38,904 bases of DNA from Deltaproteobacteria bacterium RIFCSPHIGHO2_02_FULL_40_28 (GTDB lineage Bacteria > UBA10199 > 2-12-FULL-40-28), in the NCBI GenBank assembly GCA_001798135.1, contig MGRJ01000003.1:1-38904 (forward strand), written 5' to 3'. Numbering within the stretch: position 1 is the stretch's first letter; every line of letters begins with the position of its first letter. Below, piece after piece: positions 8,292 to 17,992 of the stretch. Both the position numbers and the translations under genes were made by a program. The notes under the pieces were generated by a model. It saw only the letters and a list, made by a program, of their open reading frames with translations, was not told the DNA's origin and searched no databases.

Positions 8292-11015
8292 TTCAATTGG
8301 CAAATCCGATTTTACGATAGATTCTGGTACTGATTTTAAAACATTCCATCCCAGAACAGATTGGAGGGTTTCTTCCCATCGATGCATTACTTCTTCATCA
8401 TAATGACGTGACACCAGATTATTTTCTAATTTACGAATAAGTCCCAAATCGATCATTACATCCACAGCATTACGAATATTCCAAGCAGTAAGAGCTTCCT
8501 CGTGCTTTAAGTCCCCTTTCATAAAAATGACCTCACCCTTCTCACGAATAGCAGCCTCTAATGTAGCACGAGGTATGGCTGTAAAAGAAATATGCTTGCA
8601 GTAAAGAAGAACAAGCCAGGTTGTTTCAAAAAAATTATCCAAAAGACTGCCAAAAAAATCAAGTATGCCAGAAGTATAAGCTTGATGATTTATTTTTAAC
8701 AAATCTCCTTCTACGCTCATTAAATTTTCTGATCCAAAAAAATCAACAATACGTTGCAAATGCTCATCTAAGCTGGTTCTTTGAGAAAAAGTAAAATCAT
8801 GACTCAAAAGAACACGTAAAGTTTCAAAAAAATTTTTGATTAAATTTAAAGCTATTGCATCTCCCTTGTGCATCAAAAGAACCTTACAAAAACAGCTTAA
8901 AGAAACAAAAAAGTGAACGGAATTATTTTTATGATAATCTAAAAGTGGTCTTTTATTATCTAAAATAACATAAAACTTTTCCTTAAAATCATTGAACACA
9001 GCAACAATACCTTCGCGCGCAAACCGAGAAAGAGCTTGTCTGGTGGCCCATTCTTGTTTTTGACGCACTAATGCAGAAAGATCAACTCCCTTGTGTGCCA
9101 AATAATGATGCAGGATCTCTACACGTTTTAAAATTTGATCCTCTGGTATTCCCTTCTTAGAGTACGATAATAGAGCTGTTGCAGCCAAAGCTGACGAGGT
9201 AACCACAGCCACCCGGTTAATATGGTAGGTGATTTGATAGGCAAAATCCCTTACTTCTTTTCTTAACTCCGAAACTGATTTTTCATGGGGCTTAATATTT
9301 TTTTGATCAAAAAATTCTTTGAGAGAAAGTGGTTCCGAAAAACGCAAAAAAACTTTCCCGTATTTTTTATTAAAAAATTTTCCTGCTTTAATTAACCCTC
9401 TTGCATCTTCTTTTTCTTTTTTAGTTCCCTTCATTTCAGTTAAATAACTTTTTGCTTCCATAATACGTTCGTAGTTGATGGCAATGGGAACAAAATAAAT
9501 ATCCTTGGTGGTGCCAGCTAAATAGGCATCCATCAACATAGAAAGAATTCCCATACGAGGTTTTAATAATTTGCCCGAACGCGAACGAGTGCCTTCAATA
9601 AAAAATTCAATAGAATGGCCTGCTTTAACCAAGTATCTCAAATAATAATTTAAAACCAATTTATAGAGTTTATTTCCTCCAAATTCACGACGAATAAAAA
9701 ACCCTCCAGCCTTTCTGATAAGCCTACCCACGGGCCAAAAACGCATATTAATGCCACCACACACATGCGGCATGGTGAGATCGTAATTGTAGAAAATGTA
9801 AGAAAGAAGCAAACCATCAATATGGCTTTTATGTGATGGCACCAACACAATCGGATTTTTACCTGCAACTGCTTTTACTTTGGCAAGCCCCTCTACGTCT
9901 AAATCAATTCCCTCGTAAATATTTTGGGTAAGCCAACGAATAAGCCAAACATAAACATCCACATAATTATAATTTACATCGGCTGCAATTTCATGAAAAT
10001 AGTGCTTTGCATCTTCCAAAGCTTTTTTGGCAGAGACTCCACTTTCTTGACAAAAAGCATTAAGATCTTCTTTAAATTTTGAATCTCTTAAAATTTTATC
10101 TAAAACTTCATGCCGAGGTTTTAATACAGGGCCTGTAATACTTTTTCTTTCAATACGAAGTTGATTGAGAAGAATAGTTTGTAACTTATGAGATAAAAGA
10201 TCGAGATCATCTTGAGGGTTATCACTGACAAACTTTTTTAAATCCATGGCCTCACCTAATTTAACCGTGGCCTGCCTGCGATAGGTTTTAAAAAATAAAG
10301 CCAGTTTTCGAAACATTCCTGGGTTAGATTTTTCACCAAAGAAAAGATCTATTAGAGTTTTATGGGCTTTTTCGGGATGACGATCGTACAAAAACTGCAG
10401 TGGAACTAAAAGCACTGGCTTATTTTGCTTAGCAACAGCTTTTAAAAGAGGTGTGATAAATTTTACTTCATCTTCTGAGGCTCCAAATAAAAACTCATGA
10501 TAAATTTTAAGATTAATGAGAATACTTTCTCCACGACCCAAAAGTTCTTCGATGTAACCACTGTCTAAGGGATCTTCTAAAAGCCCTTTGCGATAATAGT
10601 AATCAAGCCTTGCACCTAAGGCCCTGATAAAATCTGAAAGAGGTCTCCAAAAAATAGTTCTGGCTCCATTGGCAAATCGAGCCAGAGGAATTCCTTCCTT
10701 TAAAAACAAATGATTAAAAAAACTGTACTCAAGCTGTCCCCTGTTTTTCATCACATAAACCAGGGTTGCTTTTTGAGAGAGTTCTTTGAGTTGAGTGAGT
10801 TCTACAGAATCAATGCGTACGCGTTCAAAACCAGGCTTAAAAATATACTCATGCCACACGTTAAAGCGAGCAATCATGCCACTAAAGTAAAGATCTTTTG
10901 CAAAGGTTTGACGAAGGCGAGCAAAACTTTCTGGATAGTGCCTAGCTAAAAACGAGAAAAGGGGACGAAAAATTTCAGCAATAATTCTTAAAAATTGGTT
11001 GGTTCTTGTTTTCAC
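8274..11015 (-). CDS. plsB: Glycerol-3-phosphate 1-O-acyltransferase (PlsB type)
   Basis: The enzyme acylates glycerol-3-phosphate at position 1, the first step of phospholipid synthesis, at the inner membrane. The four acyltransferase blocks are visible: HKSHID (residues 395-400, catalytic His and Asp), GGFFIRR (437-443), FIEGTRSRSGK (472-482) and VPIAINYE (about 510). At 913 aa it is longer than E. coli PlsB (about 807 aa), with extended N- and C-terminal regions. The start is GTG at 11015, preceded by GGAGG at 4-nt spacing. That GTG overlaps the stop codon of the upstream flippase-like gene by 4 nt, so the two genes are an operon with coupled translation. Its end overlaps the DUF4143 gene on the other strand. 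Confidence 0.9.
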   Translation of the reverse strand: MKTRTNQFLRIIAEIFRPLFSFLARHYPESFARLRQTFAKDLYFSGMIARFNVWHEYIFKPGFERVRIDSVELTQLKELSQKATLVYVMKNRGQLEYSFFNHLFLKEGIPLARFANGARTIFWRPLSDFIRALGARLDYYYRKGLLEDPLDSGYIEELLGRGESILINLKIYHEFLFGASEDEVKFITPLLKAVAKQNKPVLLVPLQFLYDRHPEKAHKTLIDLFFGEKSNPGMFRKLALFFKTYRRQATVKLGEAMDLKKFVSDNPQDDLDLLSHKLQTILLNQLRIERKSITGPVLKPRHEVLDKILRDSKFKEDLNAFCQESGVSAKKALEDAKHYFHEIAADVNYNYVDVYVWLIRWLTQNIYEGIDLDVEGLAKVKAVAGKNPIVLVPSHKSHIDGLLLSYIFYNYDLTMPHVCGGINMRFWPVGRLIRKAGGFFIRREFGGNKLYKLVLNYYLRYLVKAGHSIEFFIEGTRSRSGKLLKPRMGILSMLMDAYLAGTTKDIYFVPIAINYERIMEAKSYLTEMKGTKKEKEDARGLIKAGKFFNKKYGKVFLRFSEPLSLKEFFDQKNIKPHEKSVSELRKEVRDFAYQITYHINRVAVVTSSALAATALLSYSKKGIPEDQILKRVEILHHYLAHKGVDLSALVRQKQEWATRQALSRFAREGIVAVFNDFKEKFYVILDNKRPLLDYHKNNSVHFFVSLSCFCKVLLMHKGDAIALNLIKNFFETLRVLLSHDFTFSQRTSLDEHLQRIVDFFGSENLMSVEGDLLKINHQAYTSGILDFFGSLLDNFFETTWLVLLYCKHISFTAIPRATLEAAIREKGEVIFMKGDLKHEEALTAWNIRNAVDVMIDLGLIRKLENNLVSRHYDEEVMHRWEETLQSVLGWNVLKSVPESIVKSDLPIELNKIT

Positions 11016-12022
11016 AAAACCTCCAAGGGAATTTCCTTTTCTGGATGCCTGTGCTTATAAAGTACTATAACAATCAAACCCACAAAAATCCAGAAAACGG
11101 TTCTTAAACGTCTCACCAACTGCAAGGCTACTCCAGCAACAGGTTCTAAATTTAAAAGGTGAAAAAGAGCTCCATAAGCTCCTTCTAAAACCCCTAAACT
11201 CCCAGGAACAAAAACGAAAACCATGTTCACCAAAACAGTGAGGGTAGCCAGGTAGAGAGAGTTAATAAGGCTTAAAGAAATCGCTAAAAAATGGCTAATC
11301 ATGTAAATTTCAAACACTCCCATCAGCCTGGCAGAAAAATGATAACCTAAAACCGTAAAAAAACGTTTACGATCATGACGATAAAACTGAGAAATGCGCT
11401 CATCAATTTCACCAATTTTTTCATCTAAAGCTTCTGAAAAAGGCTTTTTAACCCCTATTCTTTTCAATCCCTTGGCTAAAAAGAGAAAAATTCCACGATG
11501 TTGCCGATGAATCACCCACATAATCAGAAGAGCCATGCCCAAAGTTAAAAGAGGAAAAAGCATGTTCCAAGCGGGTGGCAGTTGGAGTTGGATAGTAGCT
11601 ACTAAAAGGCTGAAAAAAAGTAAAAGAAGGATGGCCAAAGATTGCATAGTTCGATCGAGTACAACAGACGCCGCTGAAAGAGTGGTGGGCATGCGGTTTT
11701 TAAGCATAAAAACCCTCACAGGATCCCCACCCATCCAGCTTATAGGAGTAAGGGTATTTACTGCCTCCCCAGCCAATCGAATCAAAAGAAGAGTAAAAAA
11801 TGATACATGTTCTTGAATTTCTTCAAGAATTTTATACCATCCACGAGTATGTGCCCAAAACCAAGTAAGTGGGAAAAAAAGGACAAAAATCACTTCATAG
11901 CCTAGGCGTTGAAAGGTTATTTTAAGGGAGGCATAGCCAAACTTATGGATGAGCCCAAATAAAAGATAAAGACCTAAAAAGAAAAAAAGAAGAGAGACTA
12001 ACTGAGGTAGTTTTTTTTTCAA
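11012..12022 (-). CDS. Multi-pass membrane protein, lysylphosphatidylglycerol synthetase TM-region/flippase-like family (UPF0104)
   Basis: The 336-aa product has about eight hydrophobic segments and the family signature around residues 85-110 (GEAVNTLTPISWMGGDPVR, then a basic loop). A second conserved region near the C-terminus reads PGSLGVLEGAYGALF. These match the UPF0104/TIGR00374 family, related to the membrane half of MprF, and such proteins are thought to move or modify lipids or glycolipids across the inner membrane. The start appears to be TTG at 12022, with AAGGGA about 7 nt upstream. It overlaps the PlsB gene by 4 nt, supporting a joint role in lipid metabolism. The exact substrate cannot be read from sequence. 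Confidence 0.8.
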   Translation of the reverse strand: MKKKLPQLVSLLFFFLGLYLLFGLIHKFGYASLKITFQRLGYEVIFVLFFPLTWFWAHTRGWYKILEEIQEHVSFFTLLLIRLAGEAVNTLTPISWMGGDPVRVFMLKNRMPTTLSAASVVLDRTMQSLAILLLLFFSLLVATIQLQLPPAWNMLFPLLTLGMALLIMWVIHRQHRGIFLFLAKGLKRIGVKKPFSEALDEKIGEIDERISQFYRHDRKRFFTVLGYHFSARLMGVFEIYMISHFLAISLSLINSLYLATLTVLVNMVFVFVPGSLGVLEGAYGALFHLLNLEPVAGVALQLVRRLRTVFWIFVGLIVIVLYKHRHPEKEIPLEVL

Positions 12023-12111
12023 AAATTTCCCTTATTTTTTAAAAAGTTGTAAAGAAATGAAAGGCTTACACACTTTTTAGGTTCTGTAAAGGGGTTTGAC
12101 AGCAGCCGTAC

Positions 12112-12143
12112 ATTCAAAACAGTACAAAGGTACTGTTTTGAAT
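12112..12143. other. Perfect 14-bp stem-loop in a divergent intergenic region
   Basis: Arms 12112-12125 (ATTCAAAACAGTAC) and 12130-12143 are exact complements around an AAAG loop. It lies between the divergent flippase-like and nucleotidyltransferase genes, so it is not a terminator for either. There is no U-tract. A palindromic operator or a structured leader of the downstream gene are the options. A TTGACA sits 10 nt upstream (12096-12101) without a good -10. Confidence 0.5.
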
Positions 12144-12180
12144 AGGCTGGCTGGATATCGCAGAATCTACCGGGTTTTAT

Positions 12181-12202
12181 AGATGGATTTGACAATCCAT
12201 CT
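12181..12202 (+). other. Second stem-loop in the leader of the nucleotidyltransferase gene
   Basis: AGATGGATT (12181-12189) pairs perfectly with AATCCATCT (12194-12202) around a TGAC loop. It ends 26 nt before the ATG at 12229. It overlaps a TTGACA hexamer (12189-12194), but the matching -10 position (TAGTCG) is poor. No Shine-Dalgarno sequence is seen before the gene. Confidence 0.4.
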
Positions 12203-12228
12203 TCTTTAACGTAGTCGTGTAAATCTAT

Positions 12229-13644
12229 ATGGTTCGATGTGCTCTTATTTTAGCTGCTGGAAATGGGTCTCGTCTTCAGCGGAGAGGGAATGATATACCT
12301 AAACCTCTTCGAGAGGTATGTGGACTGCCCTTGATCCACCGAACCATTCTTTCAGCTAAAAAAGCAGGGGTAACCCGTTTCGTGATTGTTGTGGGTTATA
12401 TGCAAGAAACTATCCGAGCTGCCTTAACCCAAGCCAATTTAGGAGTAACCATCGAATTTATTGAAAACAAAGATTGGAAAAAGTCCAATGGGGTTTCAGT
12501 TCTAGCAGCTAAGGATGTTCTTAAAGAAAACTTTTTCCTTTTGATGTCCGACCATGTTTTTGATTTTAAAATCCTCGAAAGATTTGGCAAGGCAGGGCTT
12601 GGCGCAGCAGATGCTAAATTAGCCATCGATTACCAAACCAGCAAGGTTTTTGATATTGAAGATGCCACCAAAGTGTTGGCAAATGAAGGCCAAATTCAAT
12701 CCATTGGAAAAAATATAGAAAAATATAATGCCATTGATACGGGTATTTTTTTGGTGAGTCCTGCCCTTTTTGACGCTTTAGGTTCCATCTATCAACAAAA
12801 GCAAAATTGTTCTCTATCGGAAGGAATTCAAGTATTAGCCAATCAGGGGAAAATGGGTACTTTTGATATTGAAGGGGGATTTTGGCAAGATGTAGACACC
12901 AAGCCCGCCTTAAAAGAGGCTCAAAAACAATTACTTAACGCCTGTCGCAAACCCAGCGATGGTTTTATCTCACGCCATATTAATCGCCCTATTTCTCTCT
13001 TTGTCAGCAGCTTATTGATGAAAACCCCCCTTTCAGCTAACCAAATTACGGCTCTTGTTTCGGTAATAGGGCTCTTTTCAGGTTATTGTGTTGCTAAGGG
13101 AGACTATTGGAATGTTGCAATTGGAGGTTTATTATTTAAATTATCTTCCATCTTAGATGGTTGTGATGGAGAAATTTCAAAATTAAAATTTTCAGAATCT
13201 AAATTGGGACAATGGCTTGATACTCTCTCGGATAACCTCACCTACATTGTTTTTATCATAGGTGTTGTTTTTGGTGTGGCCAATCGAGGCAATCCACACA
13301 TTGTGATTTTAGGAACCCTCACTCTTTTTGGTTTAGCCATGACTTTATTAATCATGTTTACTTATTTACTTCGCAACACAAATTCAGGCAGCCTCATTGC
13401 ACTCCAAAACGATTTTAAAAAACTCGATTCTCAAAGTAGTGTGAAAAAATTCTTTGGTAAAATTCAATTCATGATTAAAAGAGATTTTTTTGCTCTTGTT
13501 TTTTTCTGTTTAGCTCTTTTTAATCAACTTGAAGCTATTCTTTGGGCAATTCTTATTGGAACCAACTTGATTTGGATGGTTTTATTAAACACCAAAATGG
13601 GGCTTTTCCGCTCTGGATCTGTTATTCCCAAACATAACATTTAA
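12229..13644 (+). CDS. Bifunctional sugar/inositol-phosphate nucleotidyltransferase fused to CDP-alcohol phosphatidyltransferase
   Basis: The N-terminal domain (about 1-235) has the nucleotidyltransferase signature LAAGNGSRL with IPKPL (residues 8-27) and the metal site MSDHV (about 106-110). The segment KSNGVSVLAAK resembles archaeal inositol-1-phosphate cytidylyltransferase. The C-terminal domain is a membrane CDP-alcohol phosphatidyltransferase with DGCDGE (310-315), G327, D331 and D335, followed by several hydrophobic helices. The fusion order is that of the IPCT/DIPP synthase of Archaeoglobus, which makes CDP-inositol and joins it to a second inositol phosphate. Here the actual substrate is uncertain; a polar lipid headgroup is equally possible. 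It is followed after 15 nt by the radical SAM gene. No ribosome binding site is evident at the chosen ATG. Confidence 0.8.
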   Translation: MVRCALILAAGNGSRLQRRGNDIPKPLREVCGLPLIHRTILSAKKAGVTRFVIVVGYMQETIRAALTQANLGVTIEFIENKDWKKSNGVSVLAAKDVLKENFFLLMSDHVFDFKILERFGKAGLGAADAKLAIDYQTSKVFDIEDATKVLANEGQIQSIGKNIEKYNAIDTGIFLVSPALFDALGSIYQQKQNCSLSEGIQVLANQGKMGTFDIEGGFWQDVDTKPALKEAQKQLLNACRKPSDGFISRHINRPISLFVSSLLMKTPLSANQITALVSVIGLFSGYCVAKGDYWNVAIGGLLFKLSSILDGCDGEISKLKFSESKLGQWLDTLSDNLTYIVFIIGVVFGVANRGNPHIVILGTLTLFGLAMTLLIMFTYLLRNTNSGSLIALQNDFKKLDSQSSVKKFFGKIQFMIKRDFFALVFFCLALFNQLEAILWAILIGTNLIWMVLLNTKMGLFRSGSVIPKHNI

Positions 13645-13659
13645 CAACCCCTACACCCC

Positions 13660-14625
13660 ATGCCAACCCTACTAGACAACACGTTCAAACGTTTTATCAC
13701 AGGCACAACTCGTTATGCTGATATTTTAATTAATAACAGACCTGTGTTAGTTAATATGGAGGTTATTAAAAGTTGCAACGCCACTTGTCATTTTTGTGTT
13801 TGTTGGAAAATGGAAGCAGGACCAAGGTTAAGAGATTATGGCCCTGTAATTTCTAAAATAAAACCCATTGTAGTTTCTATTAATGGAGGTGAGCCTCTTT
13901 TACGCACTGACATTTTTGATATTGTAGCCCAGGTAAAGCCCCATACCATTTATACAAATATCATCACCAACGCGGGGCTTCTTACGTTAGATAAGGCAAA
14001 AAAATTACGAGAAAATGGACTCGATCAATTAACCATTTCACTTGATTATTTAGATGAACGTCACAACAAAGTGCGCGGCGTTCCTGATTTGGTTAATCAC
14101 ATTATGACTCTGGTGCCCCAGATTAAAAAAGAAGTTTTCGACAATGTGGTGTTTAACACCATCATCATGGATTCTAATTTGGATCAGGTTGTTGCCCTTG
14201 CCAAGCACGCCCATCAGATGGGTGTTAAAGTTTCGTTTAGTGCTTATTCTTCCAACAAAGCAGACAACGATAGCGAAGTGATTGGTGAGAATGATCAACA
14301 AAAGTTAAAAGATGTGATTGAAGAATTAAAAGAATTACGCCGCACACAAAAAAATATTCTTTCATCCGAATATTTTTTTGATCATGTCCCTATTTTTTTT
14401 GAACACGAAAAAATAGGTGGTTGTAAGGCGGGGCAACGCTGGGTAACGGTGACTCCCGATGGTTACATTCAACCTTGCTCCGAAACTGCACGCGTTTGCC
14501 ACTACACAGAATGGTCTCCCAACAAATTTGGGGACATCGCTTGTGATGTTTGTTGGTATGCGTGCCGAGCAGAATCTCAAGCTCCTGTAACGCCTAAGCG
14601 TCTTGTAGAGTGGATGACACGCTAA
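13660..14625 (+). CDS. Radical SAM protein with SPASM-like C-terminus
   Basis: The 321-aa product has the CNATCHFC motif (C39, C43, C46) that binds the [4Fe-4S] cluster cleaving S-adenosylmethionine, then SINGGEPLL (about 73-81) and a partial TIM-barrel. The C-terminal part has further Cys residues (GGCKAGQRW; PDGYIQPCSE; CDVCWYAC) as in SPASM or twitch extensions that hold an auxiliary cluster. The substrate is unknown. Its close spacing (15 nt) to the nucleotidyltransferase/phosphatidyltransferase gene suggests an operon and perhaps a lipid or headgroup modification. The ATG has no Shine-Dalgarno sequence. Its stop abuts the stop of the convergent gene with no spacer. Confidence 0.85.
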   Translation: MPTLLDNTFKRFITGTTRYADILINNRPVLVNMEVIKSCNATCHFCVCWKMEAGPRLRDYGPVISKIKPIVVSINGGEPLLRTDIFDIVAQVKPHTIYTNIITNAGLLTLDKAKKLRENGLDQLTISLDYLDERHNKVRGVPDLVNHIMTLVPQIKKEVFDNVVFNTIIMDSNLDQVVALAKHAHQMGVKVSFSAYSSNKADNDSEVIGENDQQKLKDVIEELKELRRTQKNILSSEYFFDHVPIFFEHEKIGGCKAGQRWVTVTPDGYIQPCSETARVCHYTEWSPNKFGDIACDVCWYACRAESQAPVTPKRLVEWMTR

Positions 14626-17600
14626 TTAAAACGACGAGCCAAACTGAAGATAAACAGTTCCATTGCGAAGATCGGTTCCTAAAAGGCTGTCTTCTAATCC
14701 CACAATTTGATCACGATTTAAAACAATAATGGCATAGCCCAAACGCGCTGTAACAGGAAGCCCATAGCCAATCACAAAATCACCTTTTAATTCACTTCCA
14801 ATACCTAAGAAAAAATTATCAAAAATATTTCCTCCCACCTTTGCATTTCTAGCCCACGAATCCCCATAATCACCAAAAAAAGCCATGTGAAGATGCCGTA
14901 AAAAAATGGGCCACGTTCCAATACCTCCATCTACAGTAACAAGGGGCAAACGATATTCGCCAGAAAAAAGCATGACTCGATCGCCCGAATAAGTAACTCC
15001 AGGAAGCCCCCGCAAAGGAAAAAGTCTGGCACTATAACCCGCAAGATTTCCTTCTCCAAAAGGTCCACCAAAACGGAAAGATCCACTAAACTCTTCATCT
15101 CCCCATACATAACCACCAGCGGCCCTTAAAGCTAAAACATGATGATTAGACCAGGGCATTTCCAAATAATAACGCAAATCTCCTGTAAACACTTTTTGTT
15201 CGTTTACCTGGGCCGAACCCAAAAGAGCATCAGTCACATCAAACATGAGTTTTAAATAAGGGCCTTCTTCTAAACCAATAGAATTGGGATAAGTCTTTGC
15301 AAAGTTAAATGTGTATGCCGTATGAATACCTGCATAATAATCCAGGTTAGGCAGTGAAAACCCACTGGGAATATCACTTAAATTATCTCTTTGTTCAAAA
15401 AAGTAGCTCATGGCTATGGCATGATGACCTGTAGCAAGTGAAATACCCGCGTATCCTTGCAGGCGTTGCTCAAAAAAGTCTTCGCTCACGCCATCATCAA
15501 ATAAATCTCCCCAGTTCACCGCATAACGAGACCCCCCAATGGTAAACGTGGGAGCATACCGCGTGTAAGAATAACTTCCTGCAGCTCCGATAAAACCAGC
15601 ATCCGAGCGATAGTTGGCTCCTGCAAACCAAGAATGACGATACATGGGATCGAACCGTCCAACAGACACGCCATACAAAAAAGCATCATCTAAAGTTGCA
15701 AAAGTAGGCACGATATAGCGTGGAATTAAAACTTGAGGAAAGGCATTATATTTTTTTGAACCTGGAATAAGATTCACACCTCTTTGGGGTACGGGATTAT
15801 CTTTGAGTTCATTTTCGTAACCCCCACTTGTTGTTTCTTTTAAATCCTTCATTTCAAAGCTGGAAGGTTGTGACTGGACAGGAACATGCTTTAAAGGAAC
15901 ATAGGCATCATCAACATCTCCCGCTGGATTAACTGTTCCTGATTCAAAATTGGTTAAAGAATTTGCTGATGCTAATGGCAAAGAAGTTATTGGTATTGAA
16001 GTGAGGGATGAAAAATAAGAATCAACTGAAGGTTCTCTCGGTAAATCTGGCAAAGATGCAGAAAAAGCTAAAGATTGGTTAATTTCAAAACTAGCATCAC
16101 CATAACGAGGCTCAAGTTGGGAAGTGCTTACCTTGTAAATGGCTGGCCCCTGGCTAGTGTAATATTTTGCATACAAAATCTTGCCATCTGCAGAAAGTGC
16201 AGGCTGATAAACACCTGTTAAAACATTGCTTACTTGTGTAGAAATTTGTTTAGCAACGTCATAACGATAAATATTTGGAATGCCACTTTTATCAGAAGAA
16301 TAATAAATATTTTGGCCATCATGTGACCAAATAGGATGATTATCCAAAGCTAAATCGTTTGTAATTTCCTTAACCACCTGCCCATCTTTAGTATACAAAA
16401 CCAGGTCTCTATTTTTTTCATGCAAGCGGCGCGACACTACAATGTATTTTCCATCTGGAGAAAAGCGAGGGTTAGAAAATTGCGTATACTTTGTGGCATC
16501 TGTTAAATAATAACCTACCTTATTTTTCCAATCATACACATACAGATTATCAGTACCCATCCAGGTTTTAACCATCACAATCCAACGATTTCCTCCATCT
16601 AATGGAGAAAAGTCAGGATCTGTTGCCCGCATAGAAAGTTTGGGATTTTTTTTATCATAAACCCGGCTTAGTTTTTGTTTATCGATATCGTAAACAAAAA
16701 TTTCAGCATAAGTGTCATATTTTTCTACTAAAGAAATTCCAGAAAAAGCCAACAACTTGCCTCCATCACGACTAAAAGCCATTTGTCCATAAACTCCGCG
16801 CTTTAAAACTGTAGGGGGGGCTCCAATTTTAGTGGTGAGAATCAATTGTGGATCTTCATCATTACCAACACGTGTATAAGCAGCGCCTACTCCCAAAGGG
16901 TGGGGTGTGTAATTTCCAAAAACATCTCTTTTATCTTTTAACTCAGTAACAAAAGGAGTTAATCCCTTCGAAGTTAAATCAGCTTTGAGCTGACTGTATT
17001 TTTGGGTGAGCTCTAGTTTCCAGTCTTGCCATAATTGATAAAAACTTTTGCCATAAATTTTTTTAGCTTTGTTATTTAAAGAAAAAAGCCAAAGACCAGA
17101 TGAATATTTTTCTGCATACTTTTGAATGGTGGGCTCGCCGTATTTTTTTCCCAGGTATTCAAAAAATTTTCCTCCCCAATAGTAGGAAGCATTACCAGCA
17201 GGCCAGGCAAGCCTTCCTGAATCAATTTCGTCAATCTGTGGAAATTGATTTTCTAAAACAGAATTGCGAATAATCATTTCAACATAGGCTGAATTATTAC
17301 GACCTATATCGGTATCATCTGATTCGGCCCATACAGCAATACCTTCACGCATCCATCCTGGAGTTAATCCATTGGGAGCCACAATTTTTCCAAATAAAAA
17401 ACGAAGAGGCTTTGCCCATCTATGGTTTTGATCAATATGCAGCATGTGTGTGTATTCGTGGGTAAATAAAAGTTTGAGATAGTTTTTATAACTATCCAAA
17501 GAGCTATCGGCATCGGGTGGGCTTACAAATAAAAGCATGTAATCGGCAGGAAGAACGGTGGTTAAACCATTAGCCATATCTGACTTATCTACAAGCACAA

Positions 17601-17838
17601 CATGGGTTCTTTCTTTAGGAACCCAATTAAATTTTTTTGCAAGCTCGTTATGCACAGGTTCAACAAGTTCAATCAAGTCACGAGCAACATCAGCGGCATT
17701 TTTTTCGTAGTGAATGTAGAAATGCGGAGTTTTAACCGTATAAACCTGGGTGGAAGGTTTATAAAAAGCAGCATGAGCAAAATTGGAGGCTAGAAAAAGT
17801 CCTCCAAGAGCCAGTGTTCGAATCAAAAACTTATGCAT
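14626..17838 (-). CDS. Outer-membrane protein: HExxH metallopeptidase, TolB-like propeller and C-terminal beta-barrel
   Basis: The 1070-aa protein begins with a signal peptide ending near AHA (residues 21-23). A gluzincin-type zinc motif HEYTH (127-131) with a downstream Glu in MREGIAVW (about 163-170) marks an M1/DUF-like peptidase domain. Residues about 300-600 contain PD40/TolB-type repeats (ISPDG-like units such as FSPDGKYIVVSRR and WSHDGQNIYYSS). The last 330 residues are strand-rich and look like a surface-antigen (D15-like) beta-barrel, ending in a terminal Phe as outer-membrane proteins do. The ATG is preceded by TGGGG at 5-nt spacing. It probably sits in the outer membrane with the peptidase and propeller in the periplasm or at the surface. 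Substrate unknown. Confidence 0.85.
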   Translation of the reverse strand: MHKFLIRTLALGGLFLASNFAHAAFYKPSTQVYTVKTPHFYIHYEKNAADVARDLIELVEPVHNELAKKFNWVPKERTHVVLVDKSDMANGLTTVLPADYMLLFVSPPDADSSLDSYKNYLKLLFTHEYTHMLHIDQNHRWAKPLRFLFGKIVAPNGLTPGWMREGIAVWAESDDTDIGRNNSAYVEMIIRNSVLENQFPQIDEIDSGRLAWPAGNASYYWGGKFFEYLGKKYGEPTIQKYAEKYSSGLWLFSLNNKAKKIYGKSFYQLWQDWKLELTQKYSQLKADLTSKGLTPFVTELKDKRDVFGNYTPHPLGVGAAYTRVGNDEDPQLILTTKIGAPPTVLKRGVYGQMAFSRDGGKLLAFSGISLVEKYDTYAEIFVYDIDKQKLSRVYDKKNPKLSMRATDPDFSPLDGGNRWIVMVKTWMGTDNLYVYDWKNKVGYYLTDATKYTQFSNPRFSPDGKYIVVSRRLHEKNRDLVLYTKDGQVVKEITNDLALDNHPIWSHDGQNIYYSSDKSGIPNIYRYDVAKQISTQVSNVLTGVYQPALSADGKILYAKYYTSQGPAIYKVSTSQLEPRYGDASFEINQSLAFSASLPDLPREPSVDSYFSSLTSIPITSLPLASANSLTNFESGTVNPAGDVDDAYVPLKHVPVQSQPSSFEMKDLKETTSGGYENELKDNPVPQRGVNLIPGSKKYNAFPQVLIPRYIVPTFATLDDAFLYGVSVGRFDPMYRHSWFAGANYRSDAGFIGAAGSYSYTRYAPTFTIGGSRYAVNWGDLFDDGVSEDFFEQRLQGYAGISLATGHHAIAMSYFFEQRDNLSDIPSGFSLPNLDYYAGIHTAYTFNFAKTYPNSIGLEEGPYLKLMFDVTDALLGSAQVNEQKVFTGDLRYYLEMPWSNHHVLALRAAGGYVWGDEEFSGSFRFGGPFGEGNLAGYSARLFPLRGLPGVTYSGDRVMLFSGEYRLPLVTVDGGIGTWPIFLRHLHMAFFGDYGDSWARNAKVGGNIFDNFFLGIGSELKGDFVIGYGLPVTARLGYAIIVLNRDQIVGLEDSLLGTDLRNGTVYLQFGSSF

Positions 17839-17992
17839 TAAACCCCAACGTTTTTTTAAAATTGATGAGCCTACAAAATCTTTTGGATTCTACATTATTT
17901 TAACTACCCACGCAAATTTTTTCTAATCAGAATAAGAACTTACAAGTCATTTCAAAGAAAAATGGAGGTTAACAAACCTGAATGAAAAATAT

